From NCBI GenBank assembly GCA_945891385.1, contig CAMDDJ010000022.1, forward strand, positions 1 to 47,535: a stretch of DNA of 47,535 nucleotides. The letters are read 5' to 3'. The position numbers and the translations under genes were made by a program. Numbering within the stretch: the stretch's first letter is position 1; each line of letters starts with the position of its first letter. This document shows positions 35,362 through 43,846 of the stretch, one piece after another. The notes under the pieces are model-generated. The model was not told the origin of the DNA and did no database searches. It was given only the letters and a program-made list of their open reading frames with translations. Origin of the DNA: Candidatus Kuenenia stuttgartensis. Lineage in GTDB: Bacteria > Planctomycetota > Planctomycetia > Pirellulales > UBA1268.

Positions 35362-36253
35362 CAACGGTCGGGTCGGCGAGGTCGACCGGCTCGTAGCCGG
35401 GATAGGCCGGCATCTGCCAGAGTTGTGCCGGATCCGGACTTGCGCCGTTGACGGTGACGGCCGAGAGTTCGAGCTTGAAGTCCACGCCCGATGCCGGCCA
35501 GGAGACCTCGACGAGATGGGGCACGGCCGCGCCCGAGGGCGGATCGACCCGATACCGGCTGGTTCGGACGCTTGCCAGCCGCTCGCCCGCGATCGTGAAG
35601 AGATGCTGCTCGGCGACGAGCCCGGTCGTACCGTCGAGAATCGTCGACTTCAGGAGTTGACCGTCACCTGCATCGATCCGACTGCGGATCTCGATCCGAC
35701 CGTCCGCCTGGGGATACGGGCCGTCGTGGGCGTCTTCGGGGCGAAAGTTGACGAGGCCGAGCAATTCCGGCATCCAGTCGGCGCGGATCGGCAACAGCCG
35801 GCGAGCCTGCGATCGGGCATAGTGCTCGTGGCGACAGAAGGCGATGATCGGAGGCTGGTGCTGCCTCAGCCAGAGCCAGAAGAGGTCGTCGTTGCTGCCG
35901 ATGTCGAGTTCCGGGCCGGTCAACGAGGTCTGGGCTTGGAGCCGGAACCGCCGCGGTGGCTCACAGGCGACGCGGGCCGACAGCCGAGGCACGCCCGGCA
36001 CGACGAGCACAGCCTGGGTGCACATCAGACTGCGAACCCGTTGGGTGTTGTCGTGCACCGCCGCGATCACCTGATCCAGCGACGGCTGGGGTGGCAGCGC
36101 CCGGGGAAGCGGCATCGTGCCGACCTGGTACCCACGGAGCACCCCGGGGCAGGACGCGCCGCTCGACGCCACGGCTCCTACCAGGAGCAGCAGCACCACG
36201 CCCGGCGACACGGCCGCCGATCGCGTCGCCGAACCGAATGGCGAAGTCTTCAT
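35339..36253 (-). CDS. LolA-like lipoprotein
   Basis: 304 residues. A lipoprotein signal (VVLLLLVGAVASSGASC, Cys35) is followed by a domain resembling outer-membrane lipoprotein carrier folds (VRSLMCTQAVLVVPGVPRLS, RRFRLQAQTSLTGPELDIGS, DLFWLWLRQHQPPI). Planctomycete genomes have many such proteins of uncertain function; lipid or lipoprotein handling is inference. It overlaps the upstream small gene by ATGA, and its end overlaps the sigma gene. Confidence 0.7.
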   Translation of the reverse strand: MKTSPFGSATRSAAVSPGVVLLLLVGAVASSGASCPGVLRGYQVGTMPLPRALPPQPSLDQVIAAVHDNTQRVRSLMCTQAVLVVPGVPRLSARVACEPPRRFRLQAQTSLTGPELDIGSNDDLFWLWLRQHQPPIIAFCRHEHYARSQARRLLPIRADWMPELLGLVNFRPEDAHDGPYPQADGRIEIRSRIDAGDGQLLKSTILDGTTGLVAEQHLFTIAGERLASVRTSRYRVDPPSGAAVPHLVEVSWPASGVDFKLELSAVTVNGASPDPAQLWQMPAYPGYEPVDLADPTVVIGPPAQ

Positions 36254-36732
36254 GCGGCATCCCCCGACCAGAGCAGGGCGGTCAGCCGGGCCGCGACCGG
36301 CGGAGCGGCGAGTGCCGCGGGATCCGAGGCCGTCATTCGATACTCGCTGCCACGGCGGCGGCAGGAAAAGACGAGCACCGACGCATCGTCGGGTGCCGGC
36401 CCTTCCAATTTCAACACCCGCCGCCGGACGAGTTGCAACGCGAGGAGATACCGGACGGCCTCGTCAGGCTCGCTACCCTCGAACGCCTCGAGAGCGTCGA
36501 GCAGCACCTCGACCGGTGCGAGCGTCGGACCAGCAGCCGAAGGAGCCGGACAGACCGACCGCCACCAGGCGATCGCCTCGGCCGGCGGTCCGTCCCAGGC
36601 GTCCGGCGCCACATCGATGCGAAGCAGGCCGTCCGGAGTCCGCACGATGGTGGAATAGAACACATCCCCCGGGGTGAACCCGCGGCCCGTTCGGCTACAA
36701 ACCGTCTGCGGTCGATGGAGTTTGAGATCCAT
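36250..36732 (-). CDS. Conserved-looking hypothetical protein coupled to the LolA-like gene
   Basis: 160 residues without signal or membrane helix. TVCSRTGRGFTPGDVFYSTI at the N-terminus has a Cys and Gly pattern reminiscent of a small zinc or nucleotide motif; later parts are alpha-helical (LQLVRRRVLKLEGPAP). No family recognised. The start at 36732 is uncertain because no good ribosome site is seen. The downstream overlap (ATGA) couples it to the lipoprotein. Codon composition is that of its neighbours. Confidence 0.55.
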   Translation of the reverse strand: MDLKLHRPQTVCSRTGRGFTPGDVFYSTIVRTPDGLLRIDVAPDAWDGPPAEAIAWWRSVCPAPSAAGPTLAPVEVLLDALEAFEGSEPDEAVRYLLALQLVRRRVLKLEGPAPDDASVLVFSCRRRGSEYRMTASDPAALAAPPVAARLTALLWSGDAA

Positions 36733-36868
36733 GACGATCCAGGTGAGCCGCGGACGTGATCCCGGGGCACGGGAACATCCGGCGGCGGGGGGAGTCCAGA
36801 GGTCCGGGACGTATAGAACGGGCACCGCCGGGCCACAAGCCGCATCCCGGCCGGCATGTCCGTCCGCG

Positions 36869-37780
36869 TCACACTGGGGGATCTTCGTCGGACGACGACG
36901 CAGTCTGGGCAAGGCTGGCGAGCACGAGGTCCGCCACGTCGAGCATCCCGCCCGCGTCGTGCGATCGCACGACGCGATCCGCCACCCGCTGGAGTTCCGG
37001 TCGGCCGTTGCCCATCGCGATCCCGAGTCCCGCCCCACGGACCATCGGCAGGTCGTTGACGTCATCACCCACCGCACAGATCTCCGCCGGACCGAAGCCC
37101 CAGGCCTCGGCCAACCGAATCACGCCGGTCCACTTCGTGACACCGGCTGGGGCGATTTCGCAGAGCCAGTCGGAATACCTCGGACTCCGGATCGTGTGCA
37201 GCGACAACTGACCCGGAAACCGTCGATCCAGGTCGGCTTCGAGTTGCTTCATCGCCTGCTCTCCCCCCATCGCGAAGCCGGCGAAGGACTCGGCCGGTGG
37301 TCGGAGGTGCAGATCGGGAGCCACCCGGGCGAGGCTGCGATTGCGCTCGAGGTATTCGGCGAAGCCGCTGCCACGAGCGAGCTGCTCGTCCGGCAACCCG
37401 CGGCAGTGGAAGTCGTAGCCGGCGGCGAAACTGTCGGTGTAGACGACCGGCTCGTGGCCTGCCGCCACGATCGTCGCCAGCACCTGCTCGAGCACACCGG
37501 CCGCGAATTCAGCGCGATGCAGCGTGGCATGATCGGCCGGCCGCTTCACCAGTCCGCCAGAGGCGGTCACCAGCGGCTCCGTGAGGGCCAGTTGCCGGGC
37601 GATCGGGAGCGAGTCTCGGTAGCGACGGCCCGTCGCCAGCATCACCCGCACGCCCGCCGCCTGCATCTGTTCAACGGCCCGCCTGGCGGCTTCTGTCACC
37701 TGGTGCCGGGTGTCGGTGACGGTGCCGTCGATGTCGAGGACGACGAGCTTGATCCGGCCGTGAGGTGATGCATCGACCAT
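36869..37780 (-). CDS. HAD-superfamily Cof-type phosphatase
   Basis: 303 residues, Cof/YidA-like (class IIB cap). VVLDIDGTVTDT holds the nucleophile and acid aspartates, VRVMLATGRRY is the second motif, and ICAVGDDVNDLPMVRGAGL the acidic fourth motif that binds magnesium. The cap domain lies in the middle. The substrate is likely a small phosphorylated sugar or cofactor; it cannot be named. Divergent from the small Rieske gene, 24 bp apart. Confidence 0.88.
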   Translation of the reverse strand: MVDASPHGRIKLVVLDIDGTVTDTRHQVTEAARRAVEQMQAAGVRVMLATGRRYRDSLPIARQLALTEPLVTASGGLVKRPADHATLHRAEFAAGVLEQVLATIVAAGHEPVVYTDSFAAGYDFHCRGLPDEQLARGSGFAEYLERNRSLARVAPDLHLRPPAESFAGFAMGGEQAMKQLEADLDRRFPGQLSLHTIRSPRYSDWLCEIAPAGVTKWTGVIRLAEAWGFGPAEICAVGDDVNDLPMVRGAGLGIAMGNGRPELQRVADRVVRSHDAGGMLDVADLVLASLAQTASSSDEDPPV

Positions 37781-37804
37781 GCGGCGTATGGTACACCTGA
37801 CGGC

Positions 37805-38146
37805 ATGAGTGACACACATGCCGCAGGCGGCGGGCCGACGTTTACCCGCGTGGCCTCCGAGGGCGACATCCCGGCCGGGGAAGGCCGAACCTTCGAGGTG
37901 GCCGGGCGGCTCGTGGCCGTCCTCTTCGACGGCGGCTCGTACCACGCCATCGACGACCTCTGTCCGCACATGGGCGCTTCGTTGGCCTCGGGGCCGTTCG
38001 CGGACGGCGTCGTCACCTGCCCCTGGCACGCCTGGCGGTTTCGCGTCTGCGACGGGGCCTGGTGCGACAACGAAAAACTCAAGGTCGCCGTCTTCCCGGT
38101 GCGCGTGGTGGACGGGCAGATCGAGGTCGCGGTCAGTCCAGCGTGA
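37805..38146 (+). CDS. Small Rieske ferredoxin (NirD/dioxygenase-type)
   Basis: 113 residues. CPHMGASLASG and CPWHAWRFRV give the C-x-H and C-x2-H ligands of a [2Fe-2S] Rieske cluster; the protein lacks the disulphide cysteines of respiratory Rieske proteins. Soluble. Probably a ferredoxin for an oxygenase or reductase not encoded here. Its 3' end overlaps the convergent hydrolase gene by 14 bp. Confidence 0.88.
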   Translation: MSDTHAAGGGPTFTRVASEGDIPAGEGRTFEVAGRLVAVLFDGGSYHAIDDLCPHMGASLASGPFADGVVTCPWHAWRFRVCDGAWCDNEKLKVAVFPVRVVDGQIEVAVSPA

Positions 38147-38831
38147 ACGAGCCTCCGGGCACGAGCACCCGCGGCTCGGCGAGGCCTTCCTCCCGCACCC
38201 GCGCGGCCCAGGCCTCGGCATCCTGCTCGATCGGCGGCCAGGTGTCGTAGTGACAGGGAACGACGACCGCGGGACCGAGTAGCCGAATCGCCTCGAGCGA
38301 CGCGTCCGGCCCCATCGTGAACACGTCACCGATCGGGAGGATCGCCAAATCGAGCCGGCGGCCCGCACGGGGCCGGCCGATCCGCTCCATGTCGCTGAAG
38401 ACACCCGTGTCTCCCGCCACATAGATCCGCTTGCCGGCCACGTCCAGCAGCCAGCCGGCTGGATTGCCGCCGTAGCTCCCGTCGGGCAGGCTCGAGGAGT
38501 GGAAGGCGATTTCCATGGCGGCGGTGCCCCCCGGCACCGCCACCCGGCCGCCGTGATTCATCGGCTGCGCCGTCGTCACGCCGTGCTGGCCCAGCCAGTT
38601 GGCGATCTCGAAGGCACAGCAGACCTTCGCCCCGGTTCGCGTGGCGATCGCGGCGGCGTCGGCCATGTGATCGAAGTGGGCGTGGGTGATCAGGATCGTG
38701 TCGCAGGCCACGTCGGCCGCCTTCATGCTCGCGGTGGGACACTCGTCGAGAAAGGGATCGATGAGAATCGCGCCGGCACCGGTGTCGATCAAGAAGGTCG
38801 AATGGCCGATCCAGGTGAGCGTGACGGGCAT
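38133..38831 (-). CDS. Metallo-beta-lactamase-fold hydrolase (UPF0173-like)
   Basis: 232 residues. The family metal motif is HAHFDH; GHSTFLIDTGAGAILIDPFL (10-29), VAGDTGVFSDM and VVPCHYDTWP complete the L-ascorbate-lactonase/UPF0173-like pattern. Soluble zinc or iron hydrolase; the substrate is unknown. Convergent with the small Rieske gene, with overlapping 3' ends. Confidence 0.88.
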   Translation of the reverse strand: MPVTLTWIGHSTFLIDTGAGAILIDPFLDECPTASMKAADVACDTILITHAHFDHMADAAAIATRTGAKVCCAFEIANWLGQHGVTTAQPMNHGGRVAVPGGTAAMEIAFHSSSLPDGSYGGNPAGWLLDVAGKRIYVAGDTGVFSDMERIGRPRAGRRLDLAILPIGDVFTMGPDASLEAIRLLGPAVVVPCHYDTWPPIEQDAEAWAARVREEGLAEPRVLVPGGSFTLD

Positions 38832-38894
38832 CGGCAGTCTCCGGACAGCGAAGGGCGAAAAAGGAACGACGTGAGGCCGCTGAGTGTAAGCGGA

Positions 38895-40100
38895 TCAGGT
38901 GGGGGATGCCTGCGTTGATTCCGCGACACGCAGCCGTTCTTCCACCGCCGCCGACAGGGCCAGCAGTTGCAGCAACTGGCCGAGGGCATGCTCGTCGATC
39001 CGTGGGAGCCGGATCGTGATGGCGGCAGGCTCGGCCGCGCGGCCCGATGCACGATGGACGCCGGTGGCAGCAGGGGCGAGCCCACCGCCCGAGTCACCGG
39101 GATCGGCCGGCGACGGCCAGTCCCGCCGCGGCATGCCGCCCTGGATGCGGGTGACGGCCGCCGCATCGGCGAGCCTGGTCGGCCGCAGCCGGTGATACCA
39201 GGCTGCCAGCTCCGCGAGGGATCGGTCCTCGACGGCAAAGCGTCGGCCGGGCCGCCCAGCTCCGGCCTCCCGGAAGCTGACTGCCGCATCGAGGAGCACC
39301 GGATTGACCGTCGGCGGCGCCTCGGCAAACCGCACGACCATCGCGTGGGCGCCTTTGAGCAGCTGCACGACGTCGATGCCGGCGATCGCGGCCGGCAGGA
39401 GGCCGGCTGCGGTGAGCAGGCCGAGCGGCCCGTCGAGCGGAGCGGACGCCGCGAATCGCTCAGCCTGGCCGATCGCGCTGGCCAGCCGTTCGAGTTCGCT
39501 CCCCGGCGTCGCAATCGTCAGGAGTTGAGGCCCGTCGTTGCCATCGGCCGCTCTCGCCCTCGCTGCGAGGAGGAGCCGAACGATCGCCAGAGTCGCCGGA
39601 TCGTCCCGCGGCTCATCGGCCGCAAGAACGGTCCAGCGGTCGAGAAGGTCGCGACCCGGAGGTCGACCGGGCGGCGCGACGACGTCGAGGAGTCCTCGCA
39701 GTTCGTCCGGGCTCGAGTCGCCGTCGAGCCAACTCAGCCGCGGCCGACCCCCGCGGTCGCCTCGAGCCAAGTGGTCGTGAAACGGATGGCAGCAGGCGGC
39801 GGCCAGCAGCCGGGTGCCGGGACCGAGCCCGCCGCCGGCGACGACCACCACGCGGTCCACTGCCCCGCGGATCCGGCTGGCCGCCTGGAGCACGGCGAAC
39901 AGTCGGCTTTCAGGCCGGCGGGTGTCGTATTCGACGAGCATGCTCGGGGCGATGTCGAGTGCCCCGGGAGCGGCGAGCACCTCGGCACGGGCCCGTTCCA
40001 GCGATTCGGCCTGGGTTTCGACGTTCCAGGACGGACCGTCCCCGGCCGCCACATCCAGCACGAGCGGGTCGGTCGGTGGGCGGGGCCGAATGACTGTCAT
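38895..40100 (-). CDS. Divergent glucose-6-phosphate-isomerase-like protein
   Basis: 401 residues. RVVVVAGGGLGPGTRLLAAA, SWLDGDSSPDELRGLLDVVA, SELERLASAIG, GPLGLLTAAGLLPAAIAGID and VQLLKGAHAMVVRF follow the order of Pgi segments, and the C-terminus (RIDEHALGQLLQLLALSAAV) matches the Pgi tail. The Pgi segment normally written as TDLHSxGQ is missing, replaced by an Arg/Pro-rich linker, and the catalytic Glu/His pair is not apparent. It may be an inactive paralogue or a different sugar isomerase. Divergent from apgM, another sugar-phosphate enzyme. Confidence 0.6.
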   Translation of the reverse strand: MTVIRPRPPTDPLVLDVAAGDGPSWNVETQAESLERARAEVLAAPGALDIAPSMLVEYDTRRPESRLFAVLQAASRIRGAVDRVVVVAGGGLGPGTRLLAAACCHPFHDHLARGDRGGRPRLSWLDGDSSPDELRGLLDVVAPPGRPPGRDLLDRWTVLAADEPRDDPATLAIVRLLLAARARAADGNDGPQLLTIATPGSELERLASAIGQAERFAASAPLDGPLGLLTAAGLLPAAIAGIDVVQLLKGAHAMVVRFAEAPPTVNPVLLDAAVSFREAGAGRPGRRFAVEDRSLAELAAWYHRLRPTRLADAAAVTRIQGGMPRRDWPSPADPGDSGGGLAPAATGVHRASGRAAEPAAITIRLPRIDEHALGQLLQLLALSAAVEERLRVAESTQASPT

Positions 40101-40235
40101 CGGGGCGGCACGGGCCGCTGGTGGCGGCTCTCGGGAAAGGCGGTACTCTTGGTCCGACCGGGCTCGAAATCTAGCAGACCCCTCTGCGGCCCCGCCGCGG
40201 CCGCCCGAGCCCATCCACCCCCGGAGCCCTTCCCC
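40101..40235. promoter_or_regulatory. Divergent promoter region, Pgi-like gene/apgM
   Basis: 135 bp. For apgM a weak candidate is TTGGTC (40149-40154), 17 bases, TAGCAG (40172-40177); GGAG (40222-40225) is the apgM ribosome site. No clear operator is visible. Confidence 0.3.
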
Positions 40236-41441
40236 GTGATCGAGCACGACCTGGTTCGCGAACTGGCCGAGAAGAACTCCTCGAAGATCGTGATGCTCGT
40301 GGCAGACGGCCTCGGCGGCCTGCCCCTGAAGCCAGACGGCCGCACCGAACTCGAGACGGCCCGCACGCCGAACCTCGATCGGCTCGCCAGCCGGGGTACG
40401 AGCGGATCGAGCGTGCCGGTCCTTCCGGGGATCACTCCCGGCTCCGGCCCGGGGCATCTCGGCCTGTTCGGTTACGACCCGCTCGAATTCAGAATCGGCC
40501 GCGGCGCCCTGGAGGCCACCGGGATCGGCTTCGAACTCGGCCCCGACGACGTGGCGGCCCGGGGAAATTTCTGCACGCTCGACGCGGCCGGACTGATCAG
40601 CGACCGGCGGGCCGGGCGGATTCCCTCCGAGGAAAGCTTTCAGGTCGTGGAGCGGCTCCAGGCGGTCAAGATCCCGGGCGTCGAGACCTTCGTGCGGCCG
40701 GTGAAAGAGCATCGGTTCGTGGTCGTGTTCCGCGGAAAGGGCCTATCCGGTGCCGTGGCCGACACCGATCCACAGGCCACGGGCGTGGCCCCGCTCACCC
40801 CCCAGCCGCTCGACGCCGCGGCGGCCCGCACGGCCGAAGTGGCGGCCGAGTTCGTCCGGCAGGCCCGCGGGATTTTGGCCGACGAGCCCAAGGCCAACGG
40901 CATGGTGCTCCGCGGCTTCGCGGGCCGCCCTGCCTTGCCCTCGTTCGACGAGCTCTACCGGCTCAGGGCGGCGGCCATCGCGGTCTACCCGATGTACAAG
41001 GGGCTCGCCCGATTGGCCGGCATGACCCTCGTGGGTGAGGCCAAGACACTCGCCGAGCAGATCGACACGCTCGCCGGCTGCTGGAACGACTACGACTTCT
41101 TCTTCCTCCATTTCAAATACACCGACTCGACCGGCGAAGACGGCGCTTTCGATCGGAAGGTCGAGCGGATCGAGGAACTCGACGCGGCGATGCCGCGGAT
41201 CGAAGCCCTGGGGCCGAGTGTGCTGATCGTGACGGGCGACCACTCCACGCCGAGCAAGCTCCAGAGCCACTCCTGGCACCCGGTGCCCACACTGGTGGTG
41301 GCTGACACCTGCCGGCCGGACGGGCTCGCCGCCTTCTCCGAGCGAGACTGCCTGCGGGGCGGCCTGGGAATCTTCCCCGCCAAGCACCTGATGCTCATGG
41401 CCATGGCCCATGCCATGCGGCTGGGAAAGTACGGAGCCTGA
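40236..41441 (+). CDS. apgM: BPG-independent phosphoglycerate mutase, archaeal type
   Basis: 401 residues, alkaline-phosphatase superfamily enzyme converting 3- to 2-phosphoglycerate in glycolysis. VMLVADGLGGLP (first metal aspartate), GITPGSGPGHLGLFGYDP (nucleophile serine), IGRGALEATGIGF, GDHSTPSKLQSHSWHPVPTL (second metal set) and GIFPAKHLMLM are visible. The start is GTG at 40236, chosen by GGAG ten bases upstream; the longer frame is the shadow of the opposite-strand gene. Followed by tatC 30 bp on. Confidence 0.93.
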   Translation: MIEHDLVRELAEKNSSKIVMLVADGLGGLPLKPDGRTELETARTPNLDRLASRGTSGSSVPVLPGITPGSGPGHLGLFGYDPLEFRIGRGALEATGIGFELGPDDVAARGNFCTLDAAGLISDRRAGRIPSEESFQVVERLQAVKIPGVETFVRPVKEHRFVVVFRGKGLSGAVADTDPQATGVAPLTPQPLDAAAARTAEVAAEFVRQARGILADEPKANGMVLRGFAGRPALPSFDELYRLRAAAIAVYPMYKGLARLAGMTLVGEAKTLAEQIDTLAGCWNDYDFFFLHFKYTDSTGEDGAFDRKVERIEELDAAMPRIEALGPSVLIVTGDHSTPSKLQSHSWHPVPTLVVADTCRPDGLAAFSERDCLRGGLGIFPAKHLMLMAMAHAMRLGKYGA

Positions 41442-41471
41442 GGCCCGCGAACCGGCCGGAAGTTCATCCCC

Positions 41472-42545
41472 ATGCCCATCGCCACCGAGGACGACCTGTT
41501 TCAGTCATCGACGATGACGATCGGGGAGCACCTGGAGGAGTTGCGCAGCAGCCTGATCCGCGCGGCCGCGGGCTTGGTGGTGGGGGTGATGATCGGGTTT
41601 TTCGTCGCCCGCCCGGTCGTGAAGTTGGTCGAAGAGCCGCTCCGCCGGGCGTTGGGCGACTACTACAGCAAGCGGGCGCTGGAGACTGCCGCCGGCTGGA
41701 CCGGTTCGCCGCTCCCGTATTCCGAGGCTGAGATCCGCGACGCCATCGAAAACCGCGGGCTTTCGTTTGAGTTGCGAGAAGTTCATCCCGATCGGCTCGC
41801 CCAGGCGTTGAGCGGTCCCGCCACGACTGCGGAAACAACGACGGCTCGCCGGCCCGAGAACGGCGTGGCGGCCGCCGCCGTGACGGAACCAAGGAGCCAC
41901 TTCGACGAGAAGGGACTGGTGCCGGTTCTGCTCTGGCAGCCGCTGGCCCGCGATCCGCGGGTGAGCATCACGACCCTCAGCGCGCAGGAGGCATTCGGCA
42001 TCTACGTGAAGGCTGCCATCCTCGTGGGAATCGTGCTCGCGAGCCCCTGGATCTTCTACCAACTCTGGATGTTCGTCGCCGCCGGGCTCTATCCGCACGA
42101 GAAGCGGCTCGTCCACGTCTTCCTCCCCGCCAGTCTCGGCCTGTTCCTGGCCGGCGCCTTCCTCGCCTTCTTTTTCGTCTTCGACTTCGTGCTCGATTAC
42201 CTGCTGGCCTTCAACGAGTGGCTCGGACTCGACCCCGACCCACGGATCAGCGAGTGGATGAGCTTCGTGCTGGTGCTACCGGTCGGCTTCGGCCTGGGTT
42301 TTCAGCTCCCGCTGGTGATGCTGTTCCTCGAACGAATCGGCATCATGGACGTTGGGTCCTACGTATCGCAGTGGCGGCTGGCCGTGCTGATCATCTGCAT
42401 CGTCTCCGCCATCCTCACGCCGGCGGATCCCTACAGCATGCTCTTCCTCGCCGCTCCCCTCTGCCTGCTCTACTTCGGCGGAGTCGGCCTCTGCCTCTGG
42501 ACGGGACGCCGCCCGGCCGCTCAGGCCACGAAGGCCAGCCAGTAA
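41472..42545 (+). CDS. tatC: Sec-independent translocase TatC with a large periplasmic insert
   Basis: 357 residues, inner-membrane receptor for twin-arginine proteins (including Rieske proteins). The N-terminal HLEELRSSLIRAA and the six-helix pattern are standard, as are SPWIFYQLWMFVAAGLYPHE and PADPYSMLFLAAPL near the C-terminus. Loop 1 between helices 1 and 2 is about 100 residues longer than usual (about 62-162), low in hydrophobicity. It overlaps the convergent DUF420-like gene by 25 bp. No tatA is visible in the window. Confidence 0.93.
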   Translation: MPIATEDDLFQSSTMTIGEHLEELRSSLIRAAAGLVVGVMIGFFVARPVVKLVEEPLRRALGDYYSKRALETAAGWTGSPLPYSEAEIRDAIENRGLSFELREVHPDRLAQALSGPATTAETTTARRPENGVAAAAVTEPRSHFDEKGLVPVLLWQPLARDPRVSITTLSAQEAFGIYVKAAILVGIVLASPWIFYQLWMFVAAGLYPHEKRLVHVFLPASLGLFLAGAFLAFFFVFDFVLDYLLAFNEWLGLDPDPRISEWMSFVLVLPVGFGLGFQLPLVMLFLERIGIMDVGSYVSQWRLAVLIICIVSAILTPADPYSMLFLAAPLCLLYFGGVGLCLWTGRRPAAQATKASQ

Positions 42546-43039
42546 AAGACAAAGCCGGTGACGGCCGTCATCAGCAGATCGAGGGCGGCCAGCCGCGCCA
42601 TTCGCCGGTGCCGCGGACCATGGGTACCGGGCCTTGGTGGATTCGGAAACCGAGCGAGCGCCTCCCACACGACCCACGTCCAGAGCACGAAGGTGCTGAC
42701 GGCGAAGATCAGATGAATACCGAGGGCCCAGAGCACGCCGCCCGGCCAGAAGGGACTCGGCCGCGCCCGTGGCTTCCAGTCGCTGATGAGCCGCACATCC
42801 ACCTCGAAGACCAGGATCGCGACCGCGAGCGCGGCCACGATGAACAGCTGCAGCCGCTTGTGCAGCACGAACCGGCCGCCACGGGCCGCCTGCACGCTCC
42901 AGGCCAGCACCGGCAAGAGCGTCAGCAGCCCCACCAGCACCACGTCCATTCCGAGCGAGGCCCGGGAACCGAAGGGGGCGAGAAAACCGTCGATCCCCGG
43001 AAGAACGCCGGCAACCGGTTCAGCAGCGAGATCGTTCAA
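42521..43039 (-). CDS. DUF420-like membrane protein, second copy
   Basis: 172 residues with four helices. FVLHKRLQLFIVAALAVAIL, ALGIHLIFAVSTFVLWTWVV and HGPRHRRMARLAALDLLMTA carry the membrane-end histidines of the DUF420 family, as does the gene at 10628-11089. It is not linked to the oxidase genes, so it may assemble another oxidase or have a different job. A possible -10 TACAAT lies at about 43088-43093 on the minus strand. Confidence 0.7.
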   Translation of the reverse strand: MNDLAAEPVAGVLPGIDGFLAPFGSRASLGMDVVLVGLLTLLPVLAWSVQAARGGRFVLHKRLQLFIVAALAVAILVFEVDVRLISDWKPRARPSPFWPGGVLWALGIHLIFAVSTFVLWTWVVWEALARFPNPPRPGTHGPRHRRMARLAALDLLMTAVTGFVFYWLAFVA

Positions 43040-43186
43040 GCGGCGGGCTTTCGCAGGCGGGACGGACGAGACCTTTTTGGTACTGCATTGTACCCAAGCC
43101 CGGCGGACACCGGCGATGAATGCCCGCCGCAGGACCGATGTCGATGGGCTTCTGAGGAGCGGCGAGCCGGGTTACGATCCCAAGCC

Positions 43187-43272
43187 GGCCGAGTGGCGAA
43201 ACTGGCAGACGCACGGGACTTAAAATCCCGTATCCCGTAAGGGGTGTGCGGGTTCGATCCCCGCCTCGGCCA
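43187..43272 (+). tRNA. tRNA-Leu (anticodon UAA)
   Basis: 86 nt class II tRNA. The acceptor stem GGCCGAG (43187-43193) pairs with CUCGGCC (43265-43271), with discriminator A at 43272. The anticodon stem CGGGA/UCCCG encloses loop CUUAAAA, giving UAA. A long variable arm (CCCGUAAGGGG) and T arm GCGGG-UUCGAUC-CCCGC follow. CCA is not encoded. It lies alone between tatC/DUF420 and the chemoreceptor, where tRNA genes often mark integration sites, though no integrase is here. Confidence 0.95.
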
Positions 43273-43472
43273 TTCCGTGCGAATGCGTGGGCAATCAACG
43301 GGCGTCTCCGCGAGGGCGGAGCGGCCCGGGAACTGGCTCAAACGACCCCTTCGCCCCTCCAGGCGAGCCCTCCACGCCACCTTCACTCCGCCACACGCCA
43401 GCGAACGTCCGACGACGGCACCGAGCGGTCAAGCTGGGCAACTCGGGCGATGCAAGGCCGGGGTTGATTCGC

Positions 43473-43517
43473 CGGTAGCTCGGCCGGTATTCCCAAAGGC
43501 CCCTGAAGGGGCTCCTC
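43473..43517 (+). terminator. Possible terminator hairpin before the small lipoprotein gene
   Basis: gcccc-tgaa-ggggc around 43500 is followed by ctcctcgtgggtttt. A short stem with weak T-tail; low confidence. The rest of 43273-43472 holds nothing recognised. Confidence 0.25.
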
Positions 43518-43772
43518 GTGGGTTTTCGGCTCATGCGTTTCAGCGTTCGGCAAACCTCTTCTGCTCGCGACCAGCCCGTTCGGCGGCCGCCGGTCTGGCT
43601 GCCCTGGCTCGCAGCCCCGGCCTTTCTGCTCCTGCCGATCGGCGGCTGCGGCGCAGCGGCGAGCCTCCGGCACCGGCAGATCGCCACCGCCCAGCACGAC
43701 TCGGCCCGAGAAGCCGCGGCTCCCCCGCTCGTACCGGTGGCAACGATCGTGCCGCTTCCCGGCCCCCACTGA
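43518..43772 (+). CDS. Possible small lipoprotein
   Basis: 84 residues. PWLAAPAFLLLPIGGC is a plausible lipoprotein signal followed by 40 Ala/Pro-rich residues. No homologue recognised and no convincing ribosome site; 43533 is an alternative start. Same strand as the chemoreceptor gene 74 bp downstream. It could be chance. Confidence 0.35.
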   Translation: MGFRLMRFSVRQTSSARDQPVRRPPVWLPWLAAPAFLLLPIGGCGAAASLRHRQIATAQHDSAREAAAPPLVPVATIVPLPGPH

Positions 43773-43846
43773 CCCGACCGGCTAGCCCCGCCACCGGAAG
43801 CAAACTAGGTTTCGGGGAATCGCCCCCGTCCCTCGGAGCCCCGGCC

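Noticed and set aside
38967-40235. Long 5' extension of apgM
   Set aside because: It covers the opposite-strand Pgi-like gene and has no domain; GTG with a ribosome site at 40236 is better.
43244-43846. 5' extension of the chemoreceptor frame
   Set aside because: It crosses the tRNA-Leu gene end and lacks any domain; ATG at 43847 precedes the membrane helix.
43187-43846. Integrated element at the tRNA-Leu gene
   Set aside because: No integrase, direct repeat of the tRNA end, or change in composition seen within the window.
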